A DNA stretch of 34,550 nt from an uncultured Dialister sp. Lineage in GTDB: Bacteria; Bacillota; Negativicutes; Veillonellales; Dialisteraceae. The notes beneath the pieces are model-generated. The model was not told the DNA's origin. It made no database searches and was given only the letters and a program-made list of their open reading frames with translations. The stretch covers positions 1 to 34,550 of the forward strand of contig URAA01000004.1 in assembly GCA_900545785.1 (NCBI GenBank). The letters are read 5' to 3'. A program made the translations under genes and the position numbers. Below are positions 1-7,322 of the stretch, piece after piece (within the stretch, counting starts at the first letter, position 1; each line of letters starts with the position of its first letter).

Positions 1-27
1 TTTCCCTACACGACGCTCTTCCGATCT
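1..27 (+). other. Illumina TruSeq adapter, left contig end
   Basis: These bases match the 3' part of the TruSeq universal adapter, ending in GCTCTTCCGATCT. They are library sequence, not genome. They supply the last residues and the stop codon of the reading frame that runs off this end. Confidence 0.97.
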
Positions 28-497
28 TCTTCTTCACCGACAAATTTCAACATCGCCACCGCAATGGGACAGAAAATGGAAGCCACCACCACATTGGGAA
101 GAAAGACGGAAAGCGCCGCGGAAGCAAAAAACCAGACGAAAATCTGATTTCGAAGAGACGTGCCGATAGAGCACAGAGTTTTCACGGAAATACGCTGATC
201 CAGTTTCGTTGTCGTCCAAGTCTGGCAGATCAGATCGGAGCCTAAAAGAAGAACGGCAATTTCCGAAAAATATTGGCTTAAAATACGGTTTGCCGGAAGC
301 AGATCGAAAAGGGAATTCACCGCGACGGGAACGAAAGCGGTGACATAAATCGAACAGGGGCGGAAGATCCACCACAGCGCCATCCATGCGGCAATGCCGA
401 GGGCGGCTGCTGCTTTAAAAGAAAAAGGGCCGTTCAAAAGAAACAAAAGCAATAAAAAAACAACGGGGCCGGATAATAATTTAATAGTTTTTGACAT
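6..497 (-). CDS. SLC13/DASS-family anion:sodium symporter, N-terminal part (3' truncated)
   Basis: The frame starts at the ATG at 497-495 behind a good ribosome site (AAAGGAG, 5 nt spacing) and is cut by the contig end. About 157 residues are genomic. The last six residues (DRKSVV) and the TAG stop come from the adapter. The protein is very hydrophobic, with membrane segments near residues 10-25, 30-48, 78-90 and 118-150. The stretch AAWMALWWIF resembles the N-terminal conserved region of divalent anion:Na+ symporters, which import dicarboxylates or similar anions. Full family members have about 450-500 residues, so two thirds is missing. It is transcribed divergently from a LysR regulator, which makes that regulator its probable controller. 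The family call is fairly firm; the substrate cannot be read from this fragment. Confidence 0.75.
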   Translation of the reverse strand: MSKTIKLLSGPVVFLLLLFLLNGPFSFKAAAALGIAAWMALWWIFRPCSIYVTAFVPVAVNSLFDLLPANRILSQYFSEIAVLLLGSDLICQTWTTTKLDQRISVKTLCSIGTSLRNQIFVWFFASAALSVFLPNVVVASIFCPIAVAMLKFVGEEEDRKSVV

Positions 498-561
498 GGA
501 AACTCCTTTGCAGGCGGAATATCATTCCTCCCCGACAGGCAGGTTCCGTTCCGCTTCATTC

Positions 562-590
562 ATTATAGGACAAAGAAGTATCGTTGAAAA
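562..590 (-). promoter_or_regulatory. Promoter of the SLC13 transporter gene
   Basis: On the minus strand there is a -10 TATAAT (562-567) with a weak -35 TTTTCA (585-590) and 17 bp between them. The -35 overlaps the -35 of the divergent lysR promoter. Confidence 0.5.
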
Positions 591-612
591 ACTGTTATTT
601 ATTGTTTATACT
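584..612 (+). promoter_or_regulatory. Promoter of the lysR-type gene
   Basis: TTGAAA (584-589), a 17 bp spacer and TATACT (607-612). The predicted start near 619 leaves a leader of about 50 nt before the ATG at 670. The two divergent -35 boxes occupy nearly the same bases, so a single bound regulator could affect both genes. Confidence 0.5.
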
Positions 613-631
613 ACAGGTGAAATACTGTTAT
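585..631. promoter_or_regulatory. Candidate LysR operator: two 14-bp direct repeats
   Basis: TGAAAAACTGTTAT (585-598) and TGAAATACTGTTAT (618-631) differ at one base. Their starts are 33 bp apart, close to three helical turns. The first copy lies on both divergent -35 boxes and the second at the expected lysR start point. LysR-type proteins usually bind and autoregulate at such divergent intergenic regions. That this is the operator is inference. Confidence 0.45.
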
Positions 632-669
632 CTGATTACGCATATTCATCATCACTCTCGGGAGGAGCT

Positions 670-1680
670 ATGAATTTTCTCAGCATCAAATATTTCCTCA
701 CTCTTGCAAGAGAGCGGAATTTCACGAGGGCGGCGGAGAAGCTCTATATCACTCAGCAGACACTTTCCGCCCATATAGCGGCACTGGAAAAAGAAACGGG
801 GGGCCCGCTTTTTCTCAGAAGAGTGCCTTTGGAACTGACCGGAGGGGGAGAAGTTTTTTACCGTTACGCTCTTGTTTTTGAAGAAAATGAAAGAGAACTT
901 GAAAAGGAACTTGCCCTCACAAGAGGGGCCATGGCGGGAACGCTCCGCATCGGCATCGCCCTTGCCCGGGGAAGGCTTCTTCTTCCGCCTATCATTCACA
1001 GGTACAGGGAAAAATATCCGCAGATCCGGATCCGCCTTTCCGAAGATTCCAATGATGTCCTTGCAGGACGGCTGGAGGACAGGGAGCTCGATCTGGTCAT
1101 CGCCCGTTTCGACGGGCCTGTGGCGGGACTGAAACAAATCCCTTTTTATGAAGAAAAAATTATCCTCCTCGGAGAAGAACGGTTTTTGGAAAAATGTCTG
1201 GGAGAGAAAAAAGAGGAAGCCCTGAAAGCGGCAGAGTCGGGCAGGGAAGACTGGCTGTCCCTTTTCCGCTCCTGCCCCGTTCTTTTGAACGGAAAAAGAG
1301 ACATCATCGGTTCATCGGTGCGGGCCCTATATAAAAATGCAGGATTTGAGCCCTATATTTCGGTGGAGTCGGAAAATGTGGAGACTCTTCTGGAACTTTG
1401 CGCCTTGGGAGAAGGATTGTTTTTCTGTGCGGAAAATCTGGCGAAACGGTTTCTGACGAAAGAAAATTTGAAAAAAGTGCGGCTTCTTCATTTCAAAGGA
1501 GGGCCGGTCTATCCCATTTCCTTTGCGGTGAGAAAACAAAATCCTCTGTCCCCTATGACGGACAGCTTTATCGAGACGGCAAAAGAAGAGTATGAAGAGA
1601 AGCGGCAGCGGGAAGAAAGGGAAACTCGGGGCGAAAGAAATTCTCCGCCCTCCTTCCGCGGTAAAGATATGCTACAATAG
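670..1680 (+). CDS. LysR-type transcriptional regulator
   Basis: A DNA-binding transcription factor of 336 residues. I start it at the ATG at 670 because GGAGGAG lies 3-9 nt upstream and the protein then begins directly with the LysR helix-turn-helix; the frame is open further upstream but without a ribosome site. Residues 1-60 hold the winged HTH (MNFLSIKYFLTLARERNFTR, then AAEKLYITQQTLSAHI). Residues 90-300 form the periplasmic-binding-protein-like effector domain. The last 35 residues are a highly charged Glu/Arg tail beyond the usual end of about 300. It is divergent from the SLC13 transporter gene, so it probably senses the transported anion or a metabolite of it and controls that gene and itself. 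The promoter of the next gene is embedded in its last codons. Confidence 0.9.
   Translation: MNFLSIKYFLTLARERNFTRAAEKLYITQQTLSAHIAALEKETGGPLFLRRVPLELTGGGEVFYRYALVFEENERELEKELALTRGAMAGTLRIGIALARGRLLLPPIIHRYREKYPQIRIRLSEDSNDVLAGRLEDRELDLVIARFDGPVAGLKQIPFYEEKIILLGEERFLEKCLGEKKEEALKAAESGREDWLSLFRSCPVLLNGKRDIIGSSVRALYKNAGFEPYISVESENVETLLELCALGEGLFFCAENLAKRFLTKENLKKVRLLHFKGGPVYPISFAVRKQNPLSPMTDSFIETAKEEYEEKRQREERETRGERNSPPSFRGKDMLQ
1670..1678 (+). promoter_or_regulatory. Extended -10 promoter of the Sel1-repeat gene
   Basis: TG-C-TACAAT at 1670-1678, inside the 3' end of the LysR gene and 30 nt before the ATG at 1708. No good -35 is visible, as is common for extended -10 promoters. Confidence 0.45.
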
Positions 1681-1707
1681 GAATACCGATAATTTGCGAG
1701 GTATCTC

Positions 1708-2949
1708 ATGTTTGATGAAGAATTGTTAAAAAAAGCAGAAGATTTATATATCCGCTGCAAGCTTGACGAAGCATTTCCTTTATTTATGGAATTGGCGGGA
1801 CAGAAATGCGGCCGCGCCATGTATTTCCTCGGGGAATACTACAATCACGGCCTCGGCAGCCTCAAGGACAGAAATGAAAAAGAGGCCCGTTACTGGCATG
1901 AAAAAGGAGCGGCGGAAGGAAATATTTTATCCCGCCTGAACCTTGCCTATATGGAAGTCCGGTTCTCTCCCGAAATGATCGCCCTTTGCAGGGAATGTTT
2001 TCCGAAGGTGAAAGAAGCCGCTGAAGAAGGGGACATCATTGCCGCCGACGAACTGGGAGATATGTATCTCTACGGATTCGGCACGGAAAAAGACGGAGAG
2101 AAAGCACGTTACTTTCTCGAAAAAGGGGCGGAGAAAGAGTACTGGCGCTCTCTCAATGCACTGGGCGACATGTACCGCCTCGGAGAAGAAGTGGAAGAGG
2201 ACGGGAAAAAAGCATTTGCCTTCTACCGCAGGGCGGAAAAGACAGGGTCAAGGGAAGCCGTGACTTCTTTGGGATTCATGTATCTGTCGGGGCAGGATGT
2301 GCCTTATGATGAGAAAAAAGCTTATGAACACTTTTCAAAATCGGCGGAAATGGGCGACTTGGACGGTATTTTCATGACCGGCCGCTGCTATCTGGAAGCG
2401 ATTTATGTAGAAAAAGACGACAAGAAGGCAATCTCTTATTTTGAAGAAGCGGCAAAAAGGAAATATCCTCTTGCCCTCTGGGCTCTCGGCCAGTGCTACG
2501 ACCACGGCACGGGGGTGGAAGAAGACAGAGAAAAAGCGGTCCGTCTTTTTGAAATGGCAACGGAAGAAGGCCTTGCCGCCGCCTGCTGCTCCCTTGCGGA
2601 CTGCTACCGCTACGGACGGGGCGTGAAAGAAGACAAGAGCAAGGCGGTTTCTCTGTATAAACAATCTTTTGATATGGGATTTGCCGCTGCTGCCGACGAG
2701 ATCGGTACGATGTATCTGGTGGGAACGGAAATCATGGCCAACATGGACGAAGCTTTTGCATGGTACAAACGGGGAGCGGACAGGGACGAGCCGATCTGCC
2801 AGTATCATCTGGGCGTCTGCTATCATGAAGGCCTCGGAACGGAAGCGGATGAAGACAAAGCACTGGAATATTTATATCAGGCTTACACCGCAGGTTTTCC
2901 CGGCGCCATGGAATATATGACGGAAAATATGAATATGAAAATCAATTAA
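1708..2949 (+). CDS. Sel1-repeat (TPR-like) protein, cytoplasmic
   Basis: 413 residues built almost entirely from about ten Sel1-like repeats of roughly 36 residues. Each has the pattern A-LG-xY-x-G-x-G-V-x-D-x-KA-x-x-YF-x-A (for example GDMYLYGFGTEKDGEKARYF and GQCYDHGTGVEEDREKAVRL). Sel1 repeats are pairs of antiparallel helices that stack into solenoids and mediate protein-protein contacts. Unlike many bacterial Sel1 proteins this one has no signal peptide, so it should act in the cytoplasm. The region around residues 75-105 is a less regular repeat. The ribosome site is modest (GAGG, 7 nt from the ATG). It is monocistronic, with its own promoter and a terminator right behind it. The partner and process are unknown. 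Confidence 0.88.
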   Translation: MFDEELLKKAEDLYIRCKLDEAFPLFMELAGQKCGRAMYFLGEYYNHGLGSLKDRNEKEARYWHEKGAAEGNILSRLNLAYMEVRFSPEMIALCRECFPKVKEAAEEGDIIAADELGDMYLYGFGTEKDGEKARYFLEKGAEKEYWRSLNALGDMYRLGEEVEEDGKKAFAFYRRAEKTGSREAVTSLGFMYLSGQDVPYDEKKAYEHFSKSAEMGDLDGIFMTGRCYLEAIYVEKDDKKAISYFEEAAKRKYPLALWALGQCYDHGTGVEEDREKAVRLFEMATEEGLAAACCSLADCYRYGRGVKEDKSKAVSLYKQSFDMGFAAAADEIGTMYLVGTEIMANMDEAFAWYKRGADRDEPICQYHLGVCYHEGLGTEADEDKALEYLYQAYTAGFPGAMEYMTENMNMKIN

Positions 2950-2960
2950 CGATAAAAAAG

Positions 2961-2991
2961 AAATCCCCTTTGCAAAGAGGGGAATTTTTTT
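2961..2991 (+). terminator. Intrinsic terminator of the Sel1-repeat gene
   Basis: TCCCC paired with GGGGA around a CTTTGCAAAG loop region, followed by seven T. Confidence 0.85.
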
Positions 2992-3046
2992 GCCCTTTTT
3001 CTTGCACGGATTTTTTCAGACAGGATGATTTGTATATATTTTTGAT

Positions 3047-3066
3047 TTATTCACAACTTATCCACA
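3047..3066 (+). promoter_or_regulatory. Two tandem DnaA boxes
   Basis: TTATTCACA (3047-3055) and TTATCCACA (3058-3066) both match TTATNCACA exactly, lie on the same strand, and start 11 bp apart, about one helical turn. DnaA could bind both cooperatively. No other such cluster was noticed in the window. Confidence 0.5.
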
Positions 3067-3100
3067 ATATATTGAATAACTATCATTTTTTGATAAAATA

Positions 3101-3130
3101 TTGACACTGTTTTTACGGCTGCTGCAAAAT
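3101..3130 (+). promoter_or_regulatory. Probable promoter of the ZIP gene
   Basis: A perfect -35 TTGACA (3101-3106), 18 bp, and a weak -10 CAAAAT (3125-3130). Confidence 0.45.
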
Positions 3131-3237
3131 TGATTTATCGGTTTCAATGAAAGATAATAGGAGATATAATAAAAGATATAAAAGAAAAAAATAAAGAAAT
3201 GTAGAGAAAATGAGAAGAGGGGGAAGGGGAACGTATT

Positions 3238-4017
3238 ATGAATGAAGTTTTTTGGGGGCTGATGATTCCTTTTCTGGGAACATCTCTCGGCGCGGCCTGT
3301 GTTTTTTTCGTCAAAGACGCCCTGCACCGGGGAGTACAGCGGAGCCTCACGGGATTTGCCGCAGGCGTCATGGTGGCGGCTTCTTTTTTCAGCCTCATCC
3401 TGCCTGCTCTCGATATGGCAAAGGATATGGAAAAATGGGCTTTTGTTCCGGCGGTGACCGGATTCGGAGCAGGGATGGCATTCCTCCTTCTTTTGGATCA
3501 CATCATTCCTCATCTCCATATGAATGAAACGAAGTCGGAAGGTCCGAAAAGTCATTTGAAAAGGGAAACCATGCTCGTTCTCGCGGTGACTCTCCACAAC
3601 ATTCCCGAAGGTATGGCGGTCGGCGTGGTCTATGCAGGATGGCTCGCAGGAAATGAAGGGCTTACCATCGCTGCGGCAATGGCTCTTTCCATTGGGATTG
3701 CCATACAGAATTTTCCTGAAGGAGCGATCATTTCCATGCCTCTCAAAGCAGGCGGAATGGGAAGCATGAAATCTTTTATCGGCGGCGTATTGTCGGGAGC
3801 GGTCGAACCGGTGGGAGCGGTCGTGACGATCCTGCTCACCGCTTTCGTGACTCCTCTTCTTCCTTATTTTTTAAGCTTTGCCGCAGGCGCCATGATTTAT
3901 GTGGTCGTGGAAGAACTGATTCCCGAAATGTCCGAAGGGGAGCATTCCGATATAGGCGTCATTTCTTTTGCCATAGGATTTATGATCATGATGACCCTCG
4001 ACGTGGCACTCGGCTGA
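3238..4017 (+). CDS. ZIP-family divalent metal transporter
   Basis: An inner-membrane permease of 259 residues for uptake of divalent metals such as zinc, iron or manganese. About eight membrane segments alternate with short loops. The two family signatures are present: HNIPEG at residues 120-125 in TM4 and QNFPEG at 157-162 in TM5, which form the binuclear metal site; EELIPE near residue 230 is also typical. The loop between TM3 and TM4 is short (HLHMNETKSEGPKSH) and contains a small His cluster, as in ZupT-like members. Start ATG at 3238 with AAGGGG upstream. It is a single gene between its own promoter and terminator. Family assignment is firm; metal specificity is not determinable from sequence. 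Confidence 0.92.
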   Translation: MNEVFWGLMIPFLGTSLGAACVFFVKDALHRGVQRSLTGFAAGVMVAASFFSLILPALDMAKDMEKWAFVPAVTGFGAGMAFLLLLDHIIPHLHMNETKSEGPKSHLKRETMLVLAVTLHNIPEGMAVGVVYAGWLAGNEGLTIAAAMALSIGIAIQNFPEGAIISMPLKAGGMGSMKSFIGGVLSGAVEPVGAVVTILLTAFVTPLLPYFLSFAAGAMIYVVVEELIPEMSEGEHSDIGVISFAIGFMIMMTLDVALG

Positions 4018-4037
4018 TAAAATCAAAAAATATAAGA

Positions 4038-4075
4038 AATCTCTGCTTAGTAAAAAGGCAGGGATTTTTATTTTT
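4038..4075 (+). terminator. Intrinsic terminator of the ZIP gene
   Basis: AATCTCTGC pairs with GCAGGGATT (one G-U) around a loop of 11-12 nt, followed by a T-rich run. Confidence 0.8.
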
Positions 4076-4130
4076 AAGGAGACAACGGAGAGCTTGAGAA
4101 AAAGGCGTCATACCGAAGAGAAGGACAAGC

Positions 4131-4160
4131 AAAAAGAGCCGATGAAGGCTCTTTCTTTTA
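4131..4160 (-). terminator. Intrinsic terminator of the MATE gene (possibly bidirectional)
   Basis: AAAGAGCC and GGCTCTTT (4133-4154) form an 8 bp stem with a 6-nt loop just beyond the MATE stop. On the minus strand the stem runs into TTTTTGC; on the plus strand into CTTTTATT. Confidence 0.75.
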
Positions 4161-4165
4161 TTGTC

Positions 4166-5503
4166 TTATACATTTTCCGCGGTGATGACATCCCAACTTG
4201 TTTTCTTTAATTTTCGGTATAAATAAGTGGCGCAGAAAGCACGGATGCATTGGTCCGCAAAGAGAGCAATCCAACAGCCGATGAGTCCCCAGCCCAAGAC
4301 GTAGAGGAAGAAAGCGGTCATGAAAGGACGGAGAATGGCAACACTCACGAAAGAGTAAGCGGCGACGGCGGCCGTTTTTCCGCTTCCCCGAAGGATTCCT
4401 GCGCAGATGATCGCCTGCGCTTCGGGAAAACTGACGAGGGCAAGAATGATCATGACGGTGCCGCTCATGGCAAGAGCTTCGGGATTGTCGGAATAGAGAG
4501 AAAAAATTTCCTCTCTGAAAAGAGCGGTGACGATAAAAGCGGCGGTAGAAAAAATGAGGCTCCATTTGATGCCGATATGATTGTAAATATGCCATTCTTT
4601 TTCATTTTTCTTTCCCACCGACTGCCCTGCCATGACCATGCTCGCTTTGCCGATACCGATGGTGTAGTCCCAGTAAATATCGCAGATGTTCATGCAGATG
4701 CTGTGGACCGCAAAAGGAATCGTGCCGAGACCTGCCGCCATGCGGGTGAAAAGAACCATGCCGATCCTTTCAAAGCCCTGCTCGCTGAAAACGGAAGTGA
4801 AGACGGGAAGGATTTCTTTGAAATATTTCTTGTCGGGAATAAAAGATCCCCCCGAAAGAAGACGGTCGCTTTTCATGACAACAATCGTCCAGAGAAGAGT
4901 GAAAACAGTGCTTGCCACCGTGCCTATGGCAGCACCGGCAACGCCCATTTTCGGGAAAGGGCCGAGGCCGAAAATCAAAAACGCATTGATGATGACGTTC
5001 ACGATATTTCCCGCCACATTGGTTTTCATGATGATCGCCGTCTGGCCGTAGCCGAGCTGTACCGCTTGGAATAAAAGAGTAAGAGAAGTGATGAATACGG
5101 AAGAAAGGGCAATATTTCCGTAAATCATGGCTTCACCGATATAGTCTTCTTTAGCGCCCATGAGATAAAAAATATCTTCCAAGTACAGGTAAAAAACGGC
5201 ATGGATCAGAAGAAGAACGACCGTTCCGACGGAAAGGGATTTTTTTAAAATGTCAGCCGATTTTATTTTGTCCATGTTTCCTGCCCGTTTTGAAACGAGG
5301 AGGGTCACCGCCGATGCAAGGGAGCGGCTGAAGCAGAGAATGACCAGACGGGGCTGGAGGAAAATACTCACTGCAGCGATGGATACGGCGCCGAGACTTC
5401 CCACCATGATCAAATCGGCCGAAGCAAGAAGGATCATGAACAAGCTTTCCAGTGCGGCAGGAAGGGCGATGGAGAGGTATTTTTTGTCGTAAGTGCCAAT
5501 CAT
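4166..5503 (-). CDS. MATE-family multidrug/cation efflux transporter
   Basis: An inner-membrane exporter of 445 residues with about 12 hydrophobic segments in two homologous halves, the normal MATE length. The first half begins YLSIALPAALESLFMILLAS, DLIMVGSLGA; the second begins near residue 235 (PVFTSVFSEQGFERIGMVLF). MATE proteins expel cationic drugs or metabolites in exchange for Na+ or H+. The predicted start (ATG at 5503) has a weak ribosome site (AAGAGA). It is transcribed alone and converges on the ZIP gene. It is not a close copy of the second MATE protein at 25369-26700; the two are from different branches. The substrate is unknown. Confidence 0.92.
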   Translation of the reverse strand: MIGTYDKKYLSIALPAALESLFMILLASADLIMVGSLGAVSIAAVSIFLQPRLVILCFSRSLASAVTLLVSKRAGNMDKIKSADILKKSLSVGTVVLLLIHAVFYLYLEDIFYLMGAKEDYIGEAMIYGNIALSSVFITSLTLLFQAVQLGYGQTAIIMKTNVAGNIVNVIINAFLIFGLGPFPKMGVAGAAIGTVASTVFTLLWTIVVMKSDRLLSGGSFIPDKKYFKEILPVFTSVFSEQGFERIGMVLFTRMAAGLGTIPFAVHSICMNICDIYWDYTIGIGKASMVMAGQSVGKKNEKEWHIYNHIGIKWSLIFSTAAFIVTALFREEIFSLYSDNPEALAMSGTVMIILALVSFPEAQAIICAGILRGSGKTAAVAAYSFVSVAILRPFMTAFFLYVLGWGLIGCWIALFADQCIRAFCATYLYRKLKKTSWDVITAENV

Positions 5504-5951
5504 GAGAATTTCTCTTAGAAATGAAATAGAAACAATTGAATATTATAGACATTTTACTATACTTGTTCAGTAACTTCAAACAATCTTCTTTTCTTTTCAG
5601 AATGTTATAAGGAAACCATAAATAAGGAAAGAGGAAATTTTTATTTCAACGAAGGAGGAAAGAGGACAAAAAATTCATTCGGCGGTTGTGAAAATTTTTA
5701 TTTTGTTTATTTTTTGTAAAGAATATTTACACTCTTTTACAGAATTTTTTCCTTCCTTATAAAGAAATATGACAGGTGAAAAAATATTTATATTTCTGCC
5801 TCATTTACAATCATTTTTTTCACAAAAATATATTTCTGTATCACTTTTTCTATGATATAATGCAAATATCTGAGACAGAACTCCCGACGGTTTCAAGGAG
5901 GAGACTGAATCGGAAAGTTTGCCGTGTTTGTTTTAGAAAGAGAGGGATACA
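5504..5951. other. 448-bp intergenic region: divergent leaders of the MATE gene and the ABC operon
   Basis: Very AT-rich. I see no gene. A purine-rich AAGGAGG-like site at 5652-5658 has no start codon at proper distance. The ABC operon promoter is at 5853-5861, followed by a leader of about 85 nt with a second orphan ribosome-site sequence (AAGGAGG, 5895-5901). The 5680-5830 part is mainly A/T homopolymer runs and could act as an upstream-element or curved DNA. Confidence 0.6.
5853..5861 (+). promoter_or_regulatory. Extended -10 promoter of the ABC importer operon
   Basis: TG-A-TATAAT is a perfect extended -10. The -35 position (TTTCTG) is poor. The upstream DNA is rich in A/T tracts, which could compensate. 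Confidence 0.65.
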
Positions 5952-7250
5952 GTGAAACAGATTTTTAAATGGCTGAGCCTGTTTTTTGCGGGCCTGTTCA
6001 TGGTGGTTGCCGCAGGCTGCGGAGGCGGCGGAAGTGCCCCTGCAAAAGAAGCGGTCAAGGAAAACGGTAAGACCGTCGTTACTTTCTGGCATGTGTACAC
6101 GAAAAATTTCGGCGCTCCCGTTATCAAGCAGATGGTTGATGATTTCAACAAATCGCAGGACAAAATTATTGTCAAAGAAGTTTATAACCCCGATATGTAC
6201 CCGGGACTGATGAAAAACCTGCAGGCCGATGTGGCTTCGGGAAAATCTCCGTCCATTGCAATGATCGGCTATAACTATCTGAAATATTTCGATCAGAATT
6301 TCAAGTATGTGTCTCCCGTTGATCTGGAAAAAGAATCGTCGGAAAAAGATTATCTGGAAAAGAATTATCTGCCCAACGTACTGGGCCTTGCGAAAATAGG
6401 AGACAAGCAGGTGGGACTTCCTTTCTCCATCAGCGCTCCGATCCTTTATTACAACCCGGACCTCTTCACTGCGGCAGGACTGGATCCGAACAATCCGCCG
6501 AAAACTTGGGAAGAAGTCAGAGCGGCGGCAAAAGCCATCCGTGACAAGACCGGCGAATACGGTTTCTACATGCAGGAATATCAGGACAACTGGGCAACTC
6601 AGGGGCTCCTCACTTCCAACGGTGCAGAAATTTTGAAAGACAATAAAGCGGTCTTTGCTTCCAAAGAAGCAGCGGAAGCTTATCAGGTCTATGCCGATAT
6701 GGTTTTGAAAGACAAGTCGGCGCTCCATATCGCTGCCGATGAAGGCATTGCTTCTTTCTACAGCGGAAAAGTAGGCATTCTCATGGGAACCAGTGCGAAG
6801 ATCGGCACGGTCACCCAGTCGTCGAAGTTCAATGTCATGGCGGCTCCGTTCCCGTCTTTCGGTGACAAGAAAGTACAGATTCCCGCAGGGGGCAACTTCC
6901 TTGCGGTCACCGCAGGGGCAAAAGAAGAACAGCAGGCAGCTTGGGAATTTATCAAATTCATCATGCAGCCGAAATATCTTGCCCTCTGGACCATCAATAC
7001 GGGATATCTCCCGCCCCGTCAGGAAGTGGCTGACGATCCTGCCATCAAGGAAGCCATCGTGAAGACTCCTGCCCTGAAGGTCGCTTTCGACGAACTGCCC
7101 ATGCTTTCCTCCTGGGTGGCATTCCCCGGCGATGTGGGCGTGAAAGCGGAAAAAATGTTTGCCGACGTGAGAGATAAGATTTTAAGCGGTGAAGAACCGT
7201 CCGCCGTTTTGAAAAAAGCGGAAGATGATTTGAACGCTCTGCTGAAATAA
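5952..7250 (+). CDS. ABC importer substrate-binding lipoprotein, family 1 (UgpB/MalE-like)
   Basis: 432 residues. The start is GTG at 5952, since an in-frame TAG at 5934 excludes earlier starts; GAGAGGG sits 5 nt upstream. Residues 1-23 are a lipoprotein signal with lipobox VAAGC (Cys23), so the mature protein is tethered on the outside of the inner membrane. Then comes a two-lobe binding protein: TFWHVY near residue 44 starts lobe 1, PFSISAPILYYNPDLF is the typical hinge-proximal strand, and NTGYLPPR near residue 350 closely resembles the KTGYLP motif of the glycerol-3-phosphate binder UgpB. The length fits UgpB (about 438). It delivers a carbohydrate or glycerophosphate-type ligand to the permeases encoded next. 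The UgpB resemblance is suggestive; the ligand is not proven. Confidence 0.88.
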   Translation: MKQIFKWLSLFFAGLFMVVAAGCGGGGSAPAKEAVKENGKTVVTFWHVYTKNFGAPVIKQMVDDFNKSQDKIIVKEVYNPDMYPGLMKNLQADVASGKSPSIAMIGYNYLKYFDQNFKYVSPVDLEKESSEKDYLEKNYLPNVLGLAKIGDKQVGLPFSISAPILYYNPDLFTAAGLDPNNPPKTWEEVRAAAKAIRDKTGEYGFYMQEYQDNWATQGLLTSNGAEILKDNKAVFASKEAAEAYQVYADMVLKDKSALHIAADEGIASFYSGKVGILMGTSAKIGTVTQSSKFNVMAAPFPSFGDKKVQIPAGGNFLAVTAGAKEEQQAAWEFIKFIMQPKYLALWTINTGYLPPRQEVADDPAIKEAIVKTPALKVAFDELPMLSSWVAFPGDVGVKAEKMFADVRDKILSGEEPSAVLKKAEDDLNALLK

Positions 7251-7261
7251 TTGCAATAAGG

Positions 7262-7296
7262 AAGGGGCCGGATCGTCTGCGGCCCTTTTCTCTTTT
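7262..7296 (+). terminator. Intra-operon hairpin (partial terminator)
   Basis: AAGGGGCCG and CGGCCCTTT form a 9 bp stem (one G-U) with a 9-nt loop, followed by a weak T-rich tail. It lies between the binding-protein and permease genes, where such hairpins commonly allow much higher expression of the binding protein. Here that role is inference. Confidence 0.65.
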
Positions 7297-7322
7297 AATG
7301 AAATTGATTCGGGAGATTTTGT

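Larger units (their letters stand above)
3001..3237. other. AT-rich intergenic region upstream of the ZIP gene
   Basis: No gene is visible. The region holds two tandem DnaA-box matches (3047-3066), an inverted repeat TATCA-N5-TGATA (3081-3095), a promoter (3101-3130), and then about 90 bp of A/G-rich DNA before the ZIP start. The inverted repeat lies just upstream of the -35 and could be an operator for a metal-responsive repressor; that is a guess from position only. Confidence 0.6.

Noticed and set aside
3001..3237. Chromosomal replication origin
   Set aside because: Only two DnaA boxes and no dnaA, dnaN, rpmH or gidA nearby. I keep it only as a DnaA-box finding.
4250..5074. 274-codon plus-strand frame inside the MATE gene
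   Set aside because: A shadow of a clear membrane protein; the product is very rich in Asp, His and Lys with no domain.
5652..5680. Small gene behind the AAGGAGG-like site upstream of the ABC operon
   Set aside because: No ATG, GTG or TTG lies at a usable distance, and the following sequence is A/T homopolymer-rich.
5850..6728. 292-codon minus-strand frame opposite the binding-protein gene
   Set aside because: It covers the operon promoter and lipoprotein signal; no ribosome site or domain.
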